Assembly: GCA_022447925.1 (NCBI GenBank)
Contig: JAKUTS010000007.1
Location: 40,355 to 104,354, forward strand
Reading direction: 5' to 3'
Length of the DNA stretch: 64,000 nt
From: SAR202 cluster bacterium
Lineage (GTDB): Bacteria > Chloroflexota > Dehalococcoidia > Lucifugimonadales > UBA2962
Position 1 is the first letter of the stretch. Each line of letters starts with the position of its first letter. The translations under genes and the position numbers were made by a program. Shown here one piece after another: positions 63,152 to 64,000 of the stretch. The notes under the pieces are model-generated. The model ran no database searches. It saw only the letters and a program-made list of their open reading frames with translations, and was not told where the DNA came from.

Positions 63152-63607
63152 ATGCATCGAATTGTCTTAGTTAGCATTATGGCAGTTGTGATTTCATTAG
63201 CTTTAATATCGTGTGGGGGTGAGGCGTCTTCTGAACAAACCGTTAGAAAGGCTTCTCCGTCACCAGTTCCCAGGGCACCAATGGATGAAGAAGCGGTTGA
63301 CGGTGAGGGGAGTACGGTTGAACGAGGGACAGAAGTGTATGTATCGATGCAAGATCCGGGTGGATCTGGAGAATATATCTATGATCCGGAAGAGTTGAGT
63401 TTTAACGTTGGCGACAAGATCACTTTGGTTTTGGAATCAGAATCAGAATTCCACACTTTTACAATCGAGGATCTTGGAATTGATATGGCAGTTGCTGGCG
63501 GAGCTGTAGATGAAGTCACATATACCTTCGATTCAGCTGGAACATATGAATTTATTTGTATTCCTCACAAGGAATTGGGGATGGTCGGGAAGATCACTGT
63601 TAACTAG
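63152..63607 (+). CDS. Cupredoxin-like lipoprotein (plastocyanin/halocyanin type)
   Basis: A 151-residue protein with a lipoprotein signal (VVISLALISCGG, lipobox Cys about 21), a Pro/Ser-rich linker and a cupredoxin domain. The type I copper ligands are visible: His in SEFHTFTIEDLG, then Cys, His and Met in FICIPHKELGMVG at the C-terminus. It should carry electrons at the outer face of the membrane. GGAG upstream of ATG. It is near dnaN but on its own transcript. Confidence 0.9.
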   Translation: MHRIVLVSIMAVVISLALISCGGEASSEQTVRKASPSPVPRAPMDEEAVDGEGSTVERGTEVYVSMQDPGGSGEYIYDPEELSFNVGDKITLVLESESEFHTFTIEDLGIDMAVAGGAVDEVTYTFDSAGTYEFICIPHKELGMVGKITVN

Positions 63608-63695
63608 ATTCTCAAAAGCGTTAAGTTCTTGTAAAAAACTCGCTATACCACATGTTGTGTTACGGGTTTCAGTAATGGCTATATATTGACCGACA

Positions 63696-63725
63696 TTGAC
63701 TTAAGCTACATAACATTCCTATACT
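63696..63725 (+). promoter_or_regulatory. Candidate dnaN promoter
   Basis: TTGACT (63696-63701) and TATACT (63720-63725) with an 18-base spacer, about 33 bases before the dnaN ATG. Confidence 0.55.
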
Positions 63726-63758
63726 TAACGTAGTATTGATTAAATGCGAGGATAATAT

Positions 63759-64000
63759 ATGCGGCTATCATGTTTAAAGGATAATCTCAGTAAAGGCTTG
63801 TCTATTGTGTCACGAGCTGTTGCGACAAGGACAACCTTACCAATAACCCAAAACGTGGTTCTATCAACGGATCAAGGACGATTGAAGTTATCTTCTACAA
63901 ATCTGGAAATGGCAATTAGTACGTGGATCGGTGCCGAGATTCAGGAAGAGGGCTCAATAACAATACCTGCAAGGATATTGACAGAATTTGTTAATTCTTT
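63759..64000 (+). CDS. dnaN: DNA polymerase III beta sliding clamp, N-terminal fragment
   Basis: ATG at 63759 with GAGG upstream opens a frame that runs off the right edge, about 80 codons. The peptide has the DnaN start pattern (MRLSCLKDNLSKGLSIVSRAV, then ATRTTLPITQNVVLSTDQGRLKLSSTNLEMAISTWIGAEI) and the ITIPARILTEFVN segment. The clamp encircles DNA and tethers polymerase. No dnaA gene or DnaA-box cluster is in the 150 bases upstream, so there is no sign of oriC here. Confidence 0.93.
   Translation, partial: MRLSCLKDNLSKGLSIVSRAVATRTTLPITQNVVLSTDQGRLKLSSTNLEMAISTWIGAEIQEEGSITIPARILTEFVNS

Noticed and set aside
63608..63758. Replication origin upstream of dnaN
   Set aside because: No TTATCCACA-like DnaA boxes or AT-rich repeat set, only a promoter-like pair; dnaA is not visible.

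Overview
The window is a gene-dense, AT-rich bacterial chromosome segment with short gaps, frequent TTG and GTG starts and many 4-base or shorter overlaps. The mix of genes suggests a marine Chloroflexota genome, with the SAR202 clade as my best guess. It includes a flavin-dependent oxidoreductase of the LLM class, several short-chain dehydrogenases, an acyl-CoA dehydrogenase-like monooxygenase, a homodimeric pyruvate dehydrogenase-type E1, lipoproteins with repeated Cys-Arg/Pro-Asp-Pro signatures, and DnaD/DnaI-type replication genes. This placement is inference from gene content; no rRNA gene is present to confirm it. I found no phage, insertion sequence or CRISPR array.

Region 1 (1-10,500) is information processing. 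A leftward operon reads rplI, dnaB, a DnaD-like gene, a helicase loader with two AAA+ units, and a HIT protein further on. Divergent from it, a rightward operon reads rpsP, khpA, rimM, yebC, ruvC, ruvA, uvrB. A SufT-like gene with its own promoter and terminator follows, then an Mrp/ApbC Fe-S carrier.

Region 2 (11,400-20,300) holds an ABC importer of the NMT1/SsuABC type, a hydrolase-fold protein lacking its nucleophile serine, enoyl-CoA hydratase, a CoxG-like protein, a degenerate inositol-phosphatase-like protein coupled to trhO, and acetyl-CoA synthetase. Region 3 (20,300-36,965) is mostly cofactor, translation and purine genes: a relic of an enoyl-CoA hydratase, moaD, moaE, miaB, nadA, nadC, dtd, an FmdB-type gene, purL, a DMT transporter split by an in-frame TAG-ATG, purQ, gltX, an rluD-type gene, lspA, a threonine-aldolase-like gene, thrC, an aminotransferase and a PIG-L deacetylase.

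Region 4 (37,000-47,500) starts with tRNA-Met(CAT) and a MacAB-like efflux operon preceded by a lipoprotein. Two tandem SDR paralogues follow. The next gap contains, on the minus strand, a compact unit of promoter, about 98-nt structured RNA and intrinsic terminator that matches no family I recognise. After it lies an operon of exported proteins (thioredoxin-like, membrane-anchored, VWA-like).

Region 5 (47,500-64,000) contains a cyclophilin lipoprotein; a leftward malate synthase / hydroxypyruvate isomerase / E1 dehydrogenase operon; and a rightward SDR / GatC-amidase fusion / flavin monooxygenase-like operon. It continues with a zinc alcohol dehydrogenase followed by a small gene bounded by a 32-bp direct repeat, an RRM protein, a DUF2339-type membrane protein, an Acr3 arsenite exporter, tmRNA (ssrA) with a readable tag, a cupredoxin lipoprotein and the start of dnaN. 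The items I would look at first are the minus-strand RNA, the double-AAA+ loader, the split transporter, and the catalytically depleted enzymes.
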